Assembly: GCA_029233925.1 (NCBI GenBank)
Contig: JARGOX010000027.1
Location: 1-64,000, forward strand
Direction: 5' to 3'
Length of the DNA: 64,000 nt
From: Rhizobiaceae bacterium
GTDB taxonomy: Bacteria; Pseudomonadota; Alphaproteobacteria; Rhizobiales; Rhizobiaceae
How positions within the stretch are numbered: position 1 is the stretch's first letter; each line of letters opens with the position of its first letter. The notes below the pieces were generated by a model. That model searched no databases. It worked only from the letters and a program-made list of their open reading frames with translations, and was not told the DNA's origin. The position numbers were made by a program, and so were the translations under genes. This document shows, piece by piece, positions 44,469 through 54,671 of the stretch.

Positions 44469-45191
44469 ATGACTCAAAAGCCGATTTACAAGCGTGTTTT
44501 ATTGAAGGCATCAGGTGAAGCCCTGATGGGCGAGCAGGGGTTCGGGATTGATGTTGCCGTTGCCGATCGCATCGCATCCGATATTGCCGAAGCGCGGACC
44601 ATGGGTGTTGAAGTTGGTGTCGTCGTCGGTGGTGGCAACATATTTCGTGGCGTTGCGGTTGCCTCCAAGGGCGGTGATCGTGTCACCGGTGACCATATGG
44701 GCATGCTGGCAACGATCATCAATGCCCTGGCTCTGGCAACATCGCTGAGAAAGCTGGGCGTAGCCACGGAGGTGCTTTCCGCCATTGCCATGCCGGAAAT
44801 CTGTCAGAGCTTTTCGCAACGCGCTGCATTGCATCATCTCAGAAAAGGCCGGGTTGTCATCTTTGCCGGTGGCACGGGCAATCCATTTTTCACGACGGAC
44901 TCAGCCGCTGCCCTGCGGGCCGCCGAGATGGGTGCTGAAGCGATTTTCAAGGGCACGCAGGTGGATGGTATCTACTCAGCCGACCCGAAGGAATTTCCGG
45001 ACGCCGAACGATTTGACAATCTGACCCATGACGAGGTGTTGAATAAGGGGCTGGCGGTCATGGACGTTGCTGCGGTTGCCCTGGCGCGCGAAAACTCGAT
45101 TCCCATCATAGTCTTTTCCATTCATGAAAAGGGCGGCTTTGCCGAAATACTCAAAGGCAGAGGGCGTGCAACGCTTGTTGATGACAGTTGA
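44469..45191 (+). CDS. pyrH: Uridylate kinase
   Basis: The 240-residue enzyme phosphorylates UMP to UDP in pyrimidine nucleotide synthesis. It belongs to the amino acid kinase fold: LLKASGEALMGEQGFGID at the start, VVVGGGNIFRG near residue 55, and GTGNPFFTTDSAAALRAAEMGAE near 140, which binds the triphosphate and GTP regulator. Length matches the family. It follows tsf behind a hairpin and precedes frr, the usual alphaproteobacterial order. Confidence 0.97.
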   Translation: MTQKPIYKRVLLKASGEALMGEQGFGIDVAVADRIASDIAEARTMGVEVGVVVGGGNIFRGVAVASKGGDRVTGDHMGMLATIINALALATSLRKLGVATEVLSAIAMPEICQSFSQRAALHHLRKGRVVIFAGGTGNPFFTTDSAAALRAAEMGAEAIFKGTQVDGIYSADPKEFPDAERFDNLTHDEVLNKGLAVMDVAAVALARENSIPIIVFSIHEKGGFAEILKGRGRATLVDDS

Positions 45192-45203
45192 TCTGGGACA
45201 TTT

Positions 45204-45229
45204 CCGGGAAATTATTTGAATTTCCCCGG
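45204..45229 (+). terminator. Hairpin after pyrH
   Basis: CCGGGAAATT and AATTTCCCCGG pair, with one bulged C, around ATTTG, 13 bases after the pyrH stop. The following sequence has only scattered T residues, so read-through to frr is likely. Confidence 0.45.
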
Positions 45230-45427
45230 CAATTCTGTATTTGTCTGCCTGTGTTTGCCGTGTGTGTTAAGAGTGCGTATCACCTAAAACCAAAAGCAGG
45301 GTGTGTGATATGGATGCGCATGAGCCAAACGGATTGACTGCGATTTCGGCTCGGTAAAAACACGAAACAGTTTGTATGAATGCAGGCGGCAGATATTCGG
45401 CCTGCAATTGATTGGGAGTATTCCACC

Positions 45428-45988
45428 ATGAGTGATGGTGCAGATTTTACTGATTTGAAAAATCGCATGGATGGCGCAGTTGCGGCCTTCAAAACGGACA
45501 TTGCTGCCTTGCGAACAGGTAGAGCATCGGCAAACATCCTTGATCCGGTTTCAGTGGATGCTTATGGCAGCAAAATGCCGCTCAATCAGGTTGCCAACAT
45601 CACGGTGCCCGAATCTCGCATGCTCATGGTTTCAGTATGGGATAAATCAATGGTGGGCGCTGTTGAAAAGGCCATCAGGGAATCCAATCTCGGCTTGAAC
45701 CCCGTGACTGACGGCGCAAATTTGCGTATTCCGCTTCCCGAGCTTAATGAAGAGCGACGCAAATCTCTGGTCAAGGTGGCGCATACCTATGCCGAAAATG
45801 GACGTGTGGCCATTCGCCATGTGCGTCGTGATGGCATGGATAAGCTGAAGAAAGCTGAAAAGGATGGCGTATTGGGCAAGGACGAGAGTCACTCTCAGTC
45901 AGAGAAGGTCCAAAAAATGACGGATGAAATGATTTCTGAAGTGGACCGTCTTCTCAGTGAGAAAGAAATCGAAATCATGCAGGTCTAG
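45428..45988 (+). CDS. frr: Ribosome recycling factor
   Basis: The 186-residue RRF splits post-termination ribosomes with EF-G. The family features are clear: [30 protein letters not shown] at the N-terminal helix, then [16 protein letters not shown], and near the end [18 protein letters not shown]. Standard length. The frame is open back to 45380, but the family begins at the ATG at 45428. It precedes uppS by 54 bases. Confidence 0.96.
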   Translation: MSDGADFTDLKNRMDGAVAAFKTDIAALRTGRASANILDPVSVDAYGSKMPLNQVANITVPESRMLMVSVWDKSMVGAVEKAIRESNLGLNPVTDGANLRIPLPELNEERRKSLVKVAHTYAENGRVAIRHVRRDGMDKLKKAEKDGVLGKDESHSQSEKVQKMTDEMISEVDRLLSEKEIEIMQV

Positions 45989-46042
45989 TCATGCTCTATA
46001 GCATTTCTGACACTATCTCTGGTGGTTAGCGGAGGCTGGCGA

Positions 46043-46768
46043 TTGAACACGCCACAACATGTCGCCATTATTATGGATGGCAATGGCCGATGGGCCAAAC
46101 AACGCGGTCAGACGCGGACATCCGGTCATCGCAAGGGCGTTGAGGCCGTGCGTGAGGCTGTGCGTTCAGCCGGTAAATTGGGCGTCAAATATCTGACTCT
46201 GTTTGCCTTCTCTTCTGAAAACTGGAGACGTCCGGAAGATGAGGTCAATGATCTCATGGGGCTTTTGAAGTTCTTTATCCGAAGGGATCTGGCGGAATTG
46301 CACCGTGAAAAAGTGCGTGTGCGTATCATCGGTGATCGTATATCGCTGAAACCGGACATTCTGTCTCTGCTGACCGAGGCAGAAGATCTGACGAAGGATA
46401 ATGACGCACTGGAACTCATTATCGCGTTCAACTACGGCGGGCGTGATGATATCCTGCGCGCTGCGCGCACCATCGCCTGCCGTGTCGCTGACGGCGAAAT
46501 TCGGACGGATGAAATAACGGAAGCGACCTTGGTCGCAGCCCTTGATACCCGTGATATTCCAGATCCTGACCTGATTATCAGAACCAGCGGTGAACAGCGC
46601 TTGTCGAATTTTCTGTTGTGGCAAGCAGCCTATGCCGAGTTGGTTTTCATGCCTTGCCTGTGGCCGGATTTCAATCACGACACATTTGTCGAAGCCCTGC
46701 AGATCTATCAAGGTCGCGACAGACGTTACGGCAATATTGGCGAAGCTGACATGGCTTTGGGTTCCTGA
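46043..46768 (+). CDS. uppS: Undecaprenyl diphosphate synthase
   Basis: The 241-residue cis-prenyltransferase makes the C55 carrier lipid for peptidoglycan and O-antigen synthesis. Catalytic Asp12 is in [13 protein letters not shown]; later motifs are [11 protein letters not shown] near residue 65 and [21 protein letters not shown] near residue 190. The start is probably TTG at 46043, since GCGGAGG lies seven bases upstream; a GTG at 46022 has none. Its stop shares bases with the cdsA start (TGATG). Confidence 0.95.
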   Translation: MNTPQHVAIIMDGNGRWAKQRGQTRTSGHRKGVEAVREAVRSAGKLGVKYLTLFAFSSENWRRPEDEVNDLMGLLKFFIRRDLAELHREKVRVRIIGDRISLKPDILSLLTEAEDLTKDNDALELIIAFNYGGRDDILRAARTIACRVADGEIRTDEITEATLVAALDTRDIPDPDLIIRTSGEQRLSNFLLWQAAYAELVFMPCLWPDFNHDTFVEALQIYQGRDRRYGNIGEADMALGS

Positions 46769-47613
46769 TGCAAAGTGAAGTCATGGTCAGGACCGTATCC
46801 GGCGTCGTCCTCGGTGTTCTGGTACTCGCGTTGACCTGGTTTGGCAGTCTTGCCTTTCAGATACTTTCCATCGTGATCATGGCTCTTCTGTTTTTTGAGT
46901 GGTTCCGCATTGTCGGCTTGAAGGACTTCGGCAACATTGTATGGATCATTGGCGCGGTAACAATGGCGGCAACCGGTCTTTGTATATTGGCGGGGATGGC
47001 TTCCTATGGCGTTGGCGTCGTTGCGGTGGGGGCTGGCTTGACGGCCACTGTTCGTCTGGCGAGCCGACGAGACCTGTGGCCGGCTTTCGGGCTCATTTAT
47101 GCTGGATTTTTTGGCGTCGCATTTGCTGAGTTGCGCAATTCCGGCGGCGGCTATGGCTTTGCCCTTTTGATTTTCATCTTCGCGATCATCTGGTCGACCG
47201 ACATCTTCGCGTTTTTTGGAGGGCGCCATTTTGGCGGTCCAAAACTTGCACCGTCAATCTCTCCCAAAAAGACCTGGTCGGGCTTTGTAAGTGGATTGAT
47301 GGGTGGTATATTGGCAGGGGTGGTCGCAGCTGTCATGCTAACGCAAGCCAATCTCATCTGGATTGTTGGTCTTGCAGCCCTCCTGTCTGTAGCGGGGCAA
47401 TTGGGCGACTTGTTTGAATCCAGTCTCAAGAGGCGTTTTGGCGTCAAGGACTCCGGCAATATCATTCCAGGACACGGTGGTGTCATGGACCGGATGGACA
47501 GCATTACATTTGCAGCTTTTACAGCCTATCTGGTAGGTGTTGCATTGCCCGGAAGCGCGTTTGTTTCAGGTGGCATCGACAATGGTATTGCCCTGCAATT
47601 GCTAGGGCCTTGA
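46768..47613 (+). CDS. cdsA: Phosphatidate cytidylyltransferase
   Basis: This is the 281-residue integral membrane enzyme that converts phosphatidic acid and CTP to CDP-diacylglycerol. The CdsA signature is near the end: DLFESSLKRRFGVKDSGNIIPGHGGVMDRMDS. STDIFAFFGGRHFGGPKLAPSISPKKTW comes earlier. About eight hydrophobic segments are present. The start overlaps the uppS stop. It is followed after 28 bases by rseP, with no dxr gene between them. Confidence 0.94.
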   Translation: MQSEVMVRTVSGVVLGVLVLALTWFGSLAFQILSIVIMALLFFEWFRIVGLKDFGNIVWIIGAVTMAATGLCILAGMASYGVGVVAVGAGLTATVRLASRRDLWPAFGLIYAGFFGVAFAELRNSGGGYGFALLIFIFAIIWSTDIFAFFGGRHFGGPKLAPSISPKKTWSGFVSGLMGGILAGVVAAVMLTQANLIWIVGLAALLSVAGQLGDLFESSLKRRFGVKDSGNIIPGHGGVMDRMDSITFAAFTAYLVGVALPGSAFVSGGIDNGIALQLLGP

Positions 47614-47641
47614 ATGTTCTGAGAGGAACGGATTTACGCAC

Positions 47642-48775
47642 ATGGAAATTTTGGTTTCGGTATATGATTTTCTCGTTGGCATCATGTTGCCGTTTTTGAT
47701 TGTGCTGACTCTGGTCGTATTTGTGCATGAAATGGGACATTATCTGGTCGGACGCTGGTGCGGAATCCGCGTGATGACCTTCTCGATTGGATTTGGTCCC
47801 GAGCTGGTTGGTTTCAATGATGCGCACGGAACGCGCTGGCGCCTTTCAGCCATTCCCCTGGGGGGATATGTGAAATTTTTCGGCGACGAAAATGCAGCAA
47901 GCGCGCCTGATTTTGCGCAGGTGGATGCCATGGATAAGGCCGATCTGTCGCGATCGTTCCCCGGAGCAAATGTCTGGAAACGTGCCGCGACTGTTGCAGC
48001 CGGGCCTATCGCCAATTTTCTATTGGCCATCATGGTCTTCGCAGTCATGTTCAGCATTTATGGAAAGCCGGTTGCTGACCCGGTCGTGGCGCTTGTTCAG
48101 CCAGACAGCGCCGCTGAGCAGGCTGGATTGTTGCCGGGCGATATCATCACCGCAATCGACGGCAACCCGATGGTGGTGTTTGAAGACGTGCGACGCTATG
48201 TGACACCGCGTCCAGAGGTGGAAATGCGTCTGACAGTCGACCGCGACGGTCGCGCCGTGGAGGTCACCATCACGCCGCGCCGCTCCGAAATCACGGATCA
48301 GTTCGGCAACAAGATGGAAGTTGGCCTGATCGGTGTCGGCACTGATGAGACAGCTGGCAATTTCAGGCGACTGGAACTCAACCCGGCAGAGTCTCTGGTC
48401 GAAGGTGTAAAATCCAGTTGGTATATTGTGGCGCGAACGGTCGGCTATATCGGAAACATCCTGGTTGGACGTGAAAAACCCGATCAGCTGGGAGGCCCCA
48501 TAAAAGTTGCCCAGATTTCCGGGCAGGTAGCCACGCTGGGGGTAGGGGCGCTGCTGCAGTTGGCGGCAGTTCTGTCTGTATCCATCGGTTTTTTGAATTT
48601 ATTGCCGGTACCGGTTCTTGATGGCGGACATCTTGTCTTCTATACTATTGAGATCATTCGCGGCAAACCTGTCGGTGAACGCGTTCAGGAAATTGCCTTT
48701 AAGGTAGGTATGAGTCTGGTCTTGATGCTGATGGTTTTTGCGACTTGGAATGATGTGTCGCCATGGTTCGGATAG
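47642..48775 (+). CDS. rseP: Site-2 protease RseP (inner membrane zinc metalloprotease)
   Basis: The 377-residue intramembrane zinc protease cleaves membrane-spanning anti-sigma factors and leftover signal peptides. The zinc site HExxH is VHEMGH, residues 29-33. The third ligand is in LLPVPVLDGGHLVF near residue 327. One PDZ domain (GLLPGDIITAIDGNPM and following) lies near residues 125-205, fewer than the two in E. coli. Four hydrophobic segments are seen. It precedes bamA as in other alphaproteobacteria. Confidence 0.93.
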   Translation: MEILVSVYDFLVGIMLPFLIVLTLVVFVHEMGHYLVGRWCGIRVMTFSIGFGPELVGFNDAHGTRWRLSAIPLGGYVKFFGDENAASAPDFAQVDAMDKADLSRSFPGANVWKRAATVAAGPIANFLLAIMVFAVMFSIYGKPVADPVVALVQPDSAAEQAGLLPGDIITAIDGNPMVVFEDVRRYVTPRPEVEMRLTVDRDGRAVEVTITPRRSEITDQFGNKMEVGLIGVGTDETAGNFRRLELNPAESLVEGVKSSWYIVARTVGYIGNILVGREKPDQLGGPIKVAQISGQVATLGVGALLQLAAVLSVSIGFLNLLPVPVLDGGHLVFYTIEIIRGKPVGERVQEIAFKVGMSLVLMLMVFATWNDVSPWFG

Positions 48776-48997
48776 AAATCTTTGGCAAAAAACAAAATGG
48801 CCGATAAACGCAATTGGTAACAAACTGTTAGCTATAATTTCAGACGGTTCGTTGCGGATTAGTCACTAATTGCTGGATAGTAAATAGAAATTAACTCAAT
48901 GGCTTGCTTGTGGCTGAAAACACTGTAAAAAAGCGTGTAGGCAGGAATCGCCTGTTTGTTCGGTTGGGGACGTCGAGATAAAAGGGTACAAAAGCCA

Positions 48998-51325
48998 ATG
49001 AAGGCCGGTTCAAAGTTTATTGGCGCAGTTTCCGCGCTGGCATTGTCCACGTGTGTTGCTGTGAGTGGGGCAGGAGTGGCTCTTATTGCTGCATCGACGG
49101 TGGCGCAAGCTGCTGTTGTCAGTGTTATTGATGTGCGTGGAAACCAGAGAGTTGATGCCGCTACGGTGCGTGGCAACATCACGATTTCTCCCGGTAAGAG
49201 TTTCAATAATTCCGACATTGATGAATCAATCAAACGCCTGTTTGCGACCGGATTGTTTTCCGACGTGCGCATCAATCAACAGGGTAGCCGTTTGATTGTT
49301 TCGGTTGATGAATATCTGGTCGTCAATCAGATCGTCTTCAACGGCAACAAGAAGATCAAGGACAAGCAGCTCGAAGGGATCGTTCAGACCAAACCTCTGG
49401 GGCCCTACAGCGAGACGACTGTCGAGTTTGATATTCAGTCTATCCGTGATGCCTATGATCGTATTGGTCGTGGCGATGCGACCGTTACGACCCAGGTGAT
49501 CAATCTGGCCGGCGGTCGTGTGAATATTGCCTTCGAGATTTCCGAAGGTGATCGCACCAAGATTTCCTCGATCAATTTTGTCGGCAACAAAGCCTATTCA
49601 AATGGACGTCTGTCCGATGTCATCGCGACAAAGCGGTCTGGCCTTTTGGCGTTCCTGTCGCGCAAGGATATTTATGATCCGGATAAGCTGAGAGCGGATG
49701 AAGAGCTTCTGCGTCGGTTCTACTACAATCGTGGTTATGCTGATTTCCGGATTATTTCATCTTCTGCCGAGTTGGATTCGTCGGGTGACGATTATGTCAT
49801 CACGATTACCCTTGATGAGGGTGAGCGTTATACCTTTGGTGATATCGAAATCGACAGCACTGTCACAGGTATCGATCCTGAGGCTGTGAGGCGTCATGTG
49901 GAAAGCCGTACTGGGGCAGTCTATAGTGCTGAAAAGGTCGAGAATTCACTTGTCGCCATTTCGGAATCTGCTGCTGGCGAAGGCTATCCCTTTGCGCAGG
50001 TCACACCGCGCGGCAATCGGGATTTTGCCAATAGAACGATTTCGGTCACCTATCTGATTGACCAGGGGCAGCGCGCCTATATCGAGCGTATTGAAATCCG
50101 GGGCAATACAAGAACCTCCGATTACGTCATCCGTCGTGAGTTCGACCTGAGTGAAGGTGATGCCTACAATCAGGTGCTGGTGCGTCGTGCAAAGAAACGG
50201 CTTGAGGCGCTTGGTTACTTCAAGGCGGTGAATATTTCCACGTCACCGGGATCAGAGCCGGATCGCGTCATTGTCGTTGTTGATGTTCGTGATCAATCCA
50301 CGGGTGAGTTTTCGATCGGTGCCGGTTATTCGACCGGTTCGTCGGGTGCGACAGCTGAAATCGCGATTTCCGAGCGCAACTTCCTTGGTCGTGGTCAGTA
50401 TATCAAGGTGGCTGTCGGTGGCGGCGTGGAGACCAGGAATTACACCTTGTCATTCACTGAGCCCTATTTCCTTGGCTACCGTCTGGCTGCCGGGTTTGAT
50501 ATCGCAAAAACAGAAGACACCTCGCAGGACAATTACGACATTGAGACAACCTCGGTCGTACTGCGTGTCGCAGCGCCGATTTCGGATCGTCTGAGAACTG
50601 TATTTGCCTATAATTACAGTCAGGAAGATTATAACCGGAAAACTCTAAACCCCGTCTCTGCGCCTATACTGGATGCAATTAATACCAGTCCGTGGATCAA
50701 GTCGTCGGTTTCGGGAACATTGATCTATGACACGATTGATGATCGCAGCATGCCGCGTGAAGGTATTTTTGCCCGTATGACCGCCGAATTTGCCGGGTTG
50801 GGTGGTGACGCTCAATTTGCAAAGGTCACAGGTAAGGGCAGCTACTATAAATCAATCTCCGACTATGGGGATGTGGTTGGTATGCTGAGCGCCGGTGGCG
50901 GATATGTGACACCAACCTCCGGTGATTTGAGGGTCTTTGACCAACTGTTTGTCGGCGGAGAGACCATTCGCGGCTTCAAGTCACAGGGTATTGGTCCCCG
51001 TGACCAGTTTGGTGATGCGCTCGGCGGTACAACCTATTTCAATGCAACTGCAGAAATCGGTTTCCCCATACCAATCGTGCCGCGTGACTTTGGTCTTCGT
51101 GGTGCTGTGTTCGCGGATGCGGCAACGCTCTATGGCAGCGGCCTTGTTAACGAGGGTGGTGCCGGTGTTGACGGTCTCAACATGGAGTGGCGCGCATCAG
51201 TGGGCGGCAGTCTGATCTGGGCTTCTCCATTCGGCCCATTGCGGTTCGATCTGGGCTTCCCTGTTGTCAAGGAAGAGTTTGACGAAACACAAGTCTTCCG
51301 TTTCGGAACATCCGGACGGTTTTAG
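48998..51325 (+). CDS. bamA: Outer membrane protein assembly factor BamA
   Basis: The 775-residue protein inserts beta-barrel proteins into the outer membrane. It has a signal peptide (residues 1-37, cleavage near VAQA). About five POTRA domains follow (residues 40-430; examples are VIDVRGNQRVDAATV and RIEIRGNTRTSDYVI). The C-terminal barrel contains the RGF motif GGETIRGFKSQGIGPRD, and the last residue is Phe. The start at 48998 was preferred since signal sequence begins there; a TTG at 48956 would add 14 residues. The gene precedes the lipid A genes. Confidence 0.95.
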   Translation: MKAGSKFIGAVSALALSTCVAVSGAGVALIAASTVAQAAVVSVIDVRGNQRVDAATVRGNITISPGKSFNNSDIDESIKRLFATGLFSDVRINQQGSRLIVSVDEYLVVNQIVFNGNKKIKDKQLEGIVQTKPLGPYSETTVEFDIQSIRDAYDRIGRGDATVTTQVINLAGGRVNIAFEISEGDRTKISSINFVGNKAYSNGRLSDVIATKRSGLLAFLSRKDIYDPDKLRADEELLRRFYYNRGYADFRIISSSAELDSSGDDYVITITLDEGERYTFGDIEIDSTVTGIDPEAVRRHVESRTGAVYSAEKVENSLVAISESAAGEGYPFAQVTPRGNRDFANRTISVTYLIDQGQRAYIERIEIRGNTRTSDYVIRREFDLSEGDAYNQVLVRRAKKRLEALGYFKAVNISTSPGSEPDRVIVVVDVRDQSTGEFSIGAGYSTGSSGATAEIAISERNFLGRGQYIKVAVGGGVETRNYTLSFTEPYFLGYRLAAGFDIAKTEDTSQDNYDIETTSVVLRVAAPISDRLRTVFAYNYSQEDYNRKTLNPVSAPILDAINTSPWIKSSVSGTLIYDTIDDRSMPREGIFARMTAEFAGLGGDAQFAKVTGKGSYYKSISDYGDVVGMLSAGGGYVTPTSGDLRVFDQLFVGGETIRGFKSQGIGPRDQFGDALGGTTYFNATAEIGFPIPIVPRDFGLRGAVFADAATLYGSGLVNEGGAGVDGLNMEWRASVGGSLIWASPFGPLRFDLGFPVVKEEFDETQVFRFGTSGRF

Positions 51326-51423
51326 GCATGATACAATTGGTCGGTTTCGGCGCCTTGAGCGCCGCAGTCGCCGAGAAATGGCGGGGTCTGTCCTTTTGTG
51401 ACAGGCCCTGAGTTTTCATTGGT

Positions 51424-52491
51424 ATGGAAGATGGCAGATTTTTCTCACGACATGACGGAATAACGCTGGCCGAACTGGCCGGCGCGATTGATGCTGAACT
51501 GTCCGACATGGCATCTGGAACTCGTGTTGTAACGGGTATTGCGCCGCTGTCGCATTGCGCACCAGATGATGTAACCTTCATCACTTCGAAGAAGCACGCT
51601 GATCTGCTTGTCAACGTCAAAGCGACAGCAATTATATGCCCCCAAAATCTTGTTTCGCTGATACCTCCAGACTGTATTGCGCTCCTTTCGAAAACGCCGC
51701 AGCTTGCTTTTGCCAAAGCTGCTGCTCTTCTTTATCCCGAAGCGCAAGTTCCCCGGATCGTCAACGAGACTGACAAAGTGTCTCGATTGGCGAGCATTCA
51801 TGCTGATTCACAGTTGGAAAACGATGATGTAACAATCGAAGCCGGAGCGACGATTGGTGCGGGAGCAAAAATCGGTTCAGGCACGGTCATTGGACCGGGT
51901 GTGGTTATCGGGCCGGGCTGCCGGATTGGTCGCAAGTGTCACATTGCTGCAAATGTAACGCTACAGAACGCCTTGATAGGAAATAACGTCATCATTCATC
52001 CAGGTGCCTGTATTGGCCAGGATGGCTTTGGATATGTCCCTTCGAAGACCGGATTGGTGAAAATAGTTCAGATTGGCCGTGTCATCATACAGGATCATGT
52101 GGAAATCGGTGCTAATACGACTATAGACCGGGGCGCTCTTGACGATACGGTCATCGGAGAAGGGACCAAAATTGATAATCTCGTTCAGATTGGTCATAAC
52201 GTCACGATCGGCCGATTCTGTATTATTGTCAGCCAGGTCGGCATTGCCGGCAGTGCGACAATTGGCGATGGGGTAATGCTCGGCGGCGATGTCGGGGTGA
52301 ATGGGCATTTGACCATTGGTGATGGTGCTCAGATTGCGGCAAAAAGTGCCGTGGCCGGTGATGTCCCGGCCGGTGCACGATGGGGCGGCATTCCTGCCCG
52401 TCCGATGCGCGGCTTTCTAAGGGATGTCGCCGAGATGAATGCTAGGGCGTTTGGAAAAAGAGGCAATAAGGGCACTGCAGATGAACAGTGA
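51424..52491 (+). CDS. lpxD: UDP-3-O-acylglucosamine N-acyltransferase
   Basis: This is the 355-residue third enzyme of lipid A synthesis; it adds an N-linked hydroxyacyl chain from acyl-ACP. A uridine-binding N-terminal domain (to about residue 105) precedes a left-handed beta helix of hexapeptide repeats ([22 protein letters not shown] and following). The catalytic His258 is in [13 protein letters not shown]. The gene overlaps fabZ by 11 bases. Confidence 0.96.
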   Translation: MEDGRFFSRHDGITLAELAGAIDAELSDMASGTRVVTGIAPLSHCAPDDVTFITSKKHADLLVNVKATAIICPQNLVSLIPPDCIALLSKTPQLAFAKAAALLYPEAQVPRIVNETDKVSRLASIHADSQLENDDVTIEAGATIGAGAKIGSGTVIGPGVVIGPGCRIGRKCHIAANVTLQNALIGNNVIIHPGACIGQDGFGYVPSKTGLVKIVQIGRVIIQDHVEIGANTTIDRGALDDTVIGEGTKIDNLVQIGHNVTIGRFCIIVSQVGIAGSATIGDGVMLGGDVGVNGHLTIGDGAQIAAKSAVAGDVPAGARWGGIPARPMRGFLRDVAEMNARAFGKRGNKGTADEQ

Positions 52492-52948
52492 TACAAACCA
52501 TGTGCTGGAATCCGTAGAACTTCTTGAAATAATGGAACTGTTGCCGCATCGGTACCCGTTCTTGCTGATCGACAAGATCATCGAAATCGACGGTGATAAT
52601 TCCGCGATCGGCATCAAGAATGTAACGGCCAATGAACCGCATTTTACCGGACATTTTCCGCAAAAGCCAGTTATGCCTGGTGTCCTCCTGATTGAGGGAA
52701 TGGCGCAAACAGCTGGTGCCATATGCTGTCGTACCCAGACCGCCAAATCCAACCTTGTCTATTTCATGACAATAGACGATGCCCGGTTTAGAAAACCAGT
52801 AGTTCCCGGCGACCGGGTTGAATATCACGTGAAGAAATTGAAGCAACGCGGAACAATCTGGAAATTTCAATGCGACGCATTTGTCGATGGCAACAAGGTC
52901 GCAGAAGCCGTCATCGGCGCGATGCTGATTCCCGAGGAAGGTAACTGA
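52481..52948 (+). CDS. fabZ: 3-hydroxyacyl-ACP dehydratase FabZ
   Basis: The 155-residue hot-dog-fold enzyme dehydrates 3-hydroxyacyl-ACP in fatty acid synthesis. Its catalytic pair is His58 ([12 protein letters not shown]) and Glu72 (LLIEGMAQ). [13 protein letters not shown] is the N-terminal family signature. The start ATG at 52481 lies inside the end of lpxD, so translation is coupled. The product competes with lipid A synthesis for the same precursor. Confidence 0.95.
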   Translation: MNSDTNHVLESVELLEIMELLPHRYPFLLIDKIIEIDGDNSAIGIKNVTANEPHFTGHFPQKPVMPGVLLIEGMAQTAGAICCRTQTAKSNLVYFMTIDDARFRKPVVPGDRVEYHVKKLKQRGTIWKFQCDAFVDGNKVAEAVIGAMLIPEEGN

Positions 52949-52950
52949 TA

Positions 52951-53763
52951 ATGATCGCGGCATCTGCCAACGTACATTCCTCATCTATCGTAGAAGATGG
53001 CGCGAAAATCGGTGAAAATGTCATTATTGGCCCCTTTTGTCATATTGGTCCCGATGTCACTTTGGATGCAGATTCAGAGCTGAAAAGTCATGTGGTGATC
53101 ACGGGTAAAACGACGATTGGACCGCGAAATACAATATTTTCGGGTGCAATCCTTGGGTCAGAACCCCAAAATGTTCATTACAAGGGCGAGAAGACCGAAC
53201 TTCTGGTGGGCTCGGACTGTGTTATTCGTGAAGGCGTAACAATGCATACCGGCATGCCTGACGCCGGTGGCAAGACAATTGTTGGCAGCCATTCGCTGTT
53301 TCTTGCTTATTCCCACGTGGCGCATGATTGCCGCATTGGGGACCACGTTATCCTGTCCAACAATGTCATGTTGGGTGGCCATGTCACTGTCGGCGACAGA
53401 GTTATACTGGGTGGCGGTGCAGCGGTTCATCAATTCTGTCGTATCGGGCATCATGCCTTTATTGGCGGATTGGCAACCTGTAGTCTGGATGTCATTCCCT
53501 TCGGTATGCTCAATGGCAATCCGGGTATTCTGGGTGGCCTGAATGTCATCGGCATGTCCAGGTCCGGAATGGACAAGGCGCAAATTCATACGGTCAGACG
53601 AGCGTTCAAGCAGATATTTCATGGTTCGGGTACGGTGCGCGAAAACCTCGCTCAGGCCAGAAGCGAATATGATACCATTCCAGCCCTGACTGATCTTTTT
53701 TCCTTCATGGACGCAGAAAGTCATCGCGGCCTGGCATCCGCAGCCAGGGAAAAGAGGGCCTAG
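52951..53763 (+). CDS. lpxA: UDP-N-acetylglucosamine O-acyltransferase
   Basis: The 270-residue first enzyme of lipid A synthesis moves a 3-hydroxyacyl chain from ACP to UDP-GlcNAc. The hexapeptide beta-helix spans about residues 10-185; catalytic His125 is in [12 protein letters not shown], at the same number as in E. coli. A helical C-terminal domain follows. It starts two bases after the fabZ stop and is followed by lpxI. Confidence 0.97.
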   Translation: MIAASANVHSSSIVEDGAKIGENVIIGPFCHIGPDVTLDADSELKSHVVITGKTTIGPRNTIFSGAILGSEPQNVHYKGEKTELLVGSDCVIREGVTMHTGMPDAGGKTIVGSHSLFLAYSHVAHDCRIGDHVILSNNVMLGGHVTVGDRVILGGGAAVHQFCRIGHHAFIGGLATCSLDVIPFGMLNGNPGILGGLNVIGMSRSGMDKAQIHTVRRAFKQIFHGSGTVRENLAQARSEYDTIPALTDLFSFMDAESHRGLASAAREKRA

Positions 53764-53768
53764 TCCTG

Positions 53769-54671
53769 ATGAAAAAGCATGGTCAACGGCCTGAAGGAAA
53801 AGGGCGTCTGGCCATTATTGCCGGGCGGGGTGCTTTGCCATTGAATATTGCCCGGGCAGCACGCGCCGCCAATGATGAACCGTTCATCATCGGTCTGAAA
53901 GGCGAGGTTTTCGACATTTCGCCGGAATTTGATCACGCTTTTGCCGGTGTGGGCGATGCAGCGACGATACTCGGTCTTTTGAAGGAAAAGAATATTGGCC
54001 GTGTCATCCTGTCCGGTGCTGTCAACCGTCGCCCTGAGATCGCTGACATACGCTCCCCATTCAGACTGCTGCCTCTCTTTCCAGGTATTGTCCGCGCGGT
54101 TTTGAGCGCAGGAGATGACAAGCTTCTGCGTGCAGTTATTTCAGTGATAGAAAAAGCGGGTTGCCGGGTTGTCGGCGCTCAGGAAATAGTCCCCGACCTT
54201 TTGGCCAGAACGGGGCCCTTGTCTGCGAAAAAACCCGGCAAGGCAGATATTCAGAATATGGAAGCCGCCTGTGCCGGTGCAATTGCTCTGGGCCAACTTG
54301 ATGTCGGGCAGGGTGCTGTCGCTGTCGGTGGCCGCATCGTAGCGCTTGAGGGCGCCGAAGGTACAGACAGCATGCTGGAGCGTGTTGCTGCCATGCGAAA
54401 GGCGGGTCGCATTTCCAAAACACGCAAAGGCGTTCTGGTCAAATTGTGCAAACCGCAGCAGGATGAAAGGGTTGATTTGCCCTCCATCGGGCCCGATACC
54501 ATCCAAAACGCCTATCTGGCCAATCTTTCCGGCGTTGCAGTTGAAGCGGGCAGGTCATTTGTTCTTGATCGCGAGGATGTCATTGAGAGAGCTGACAGGC
54601 TGGGTCTGTTCGTATGGGGTATTGATCGCACGCAAGTTGATCTTCCATCGGGTAACGGGGTTGATCCATGA
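53769..54671 (+). CDS. lpxI: UDP-2,3-diacylglucosamine pyrophosphatase LpxI
   Basis: The 300-residue LpxI-family (DUF1009) hydrolase makes lipid X from UDP-diacylglucosamine and is the alphaproteobacterial replacement for LpxH. The N-terminal domain has LAIIAGRGALPLNIARAA; the C-terminal domain includes ALGQLDVGQGAVAVGGRIVALEGAEGTDSMLERV near residue 178, a family signature. The stop overlaps the lpxB start by four bases. Confidence 0.95.
   Translation: MKKHGQRPEGKGRLAIIAGRGALPLNIARAARAANDEPFIIGLKGEVFDISPEFDHAFAGVGDAATILGLLKEKNIGRVILSGAVNRRPEIADIRSPFRLLPLFPGIVRAVLSAGDDKLLRAVISVIEKAGCRVVGAQEIVPDLLARTGPLSAKKPGKADIQNMEAACAGAIALGQLDVGQGAVAVGGRIVALEGAEGTDSMLERVAAMRKAGRISKTRKGVLVKLCKPQQDERVDLPSIGPDTIQNAYLANLSGVAVEAGRSFVLDREDVIERADRLGLFVWGIDRTQVDLPSGNGVDP

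Noticed and set aside
45310-45360. Short open frame before frr, starting at ATG 45310
   Set aside because: About fifteen codons, with no conserved pattern or clear ribosome site; not reported as a leader peptide.
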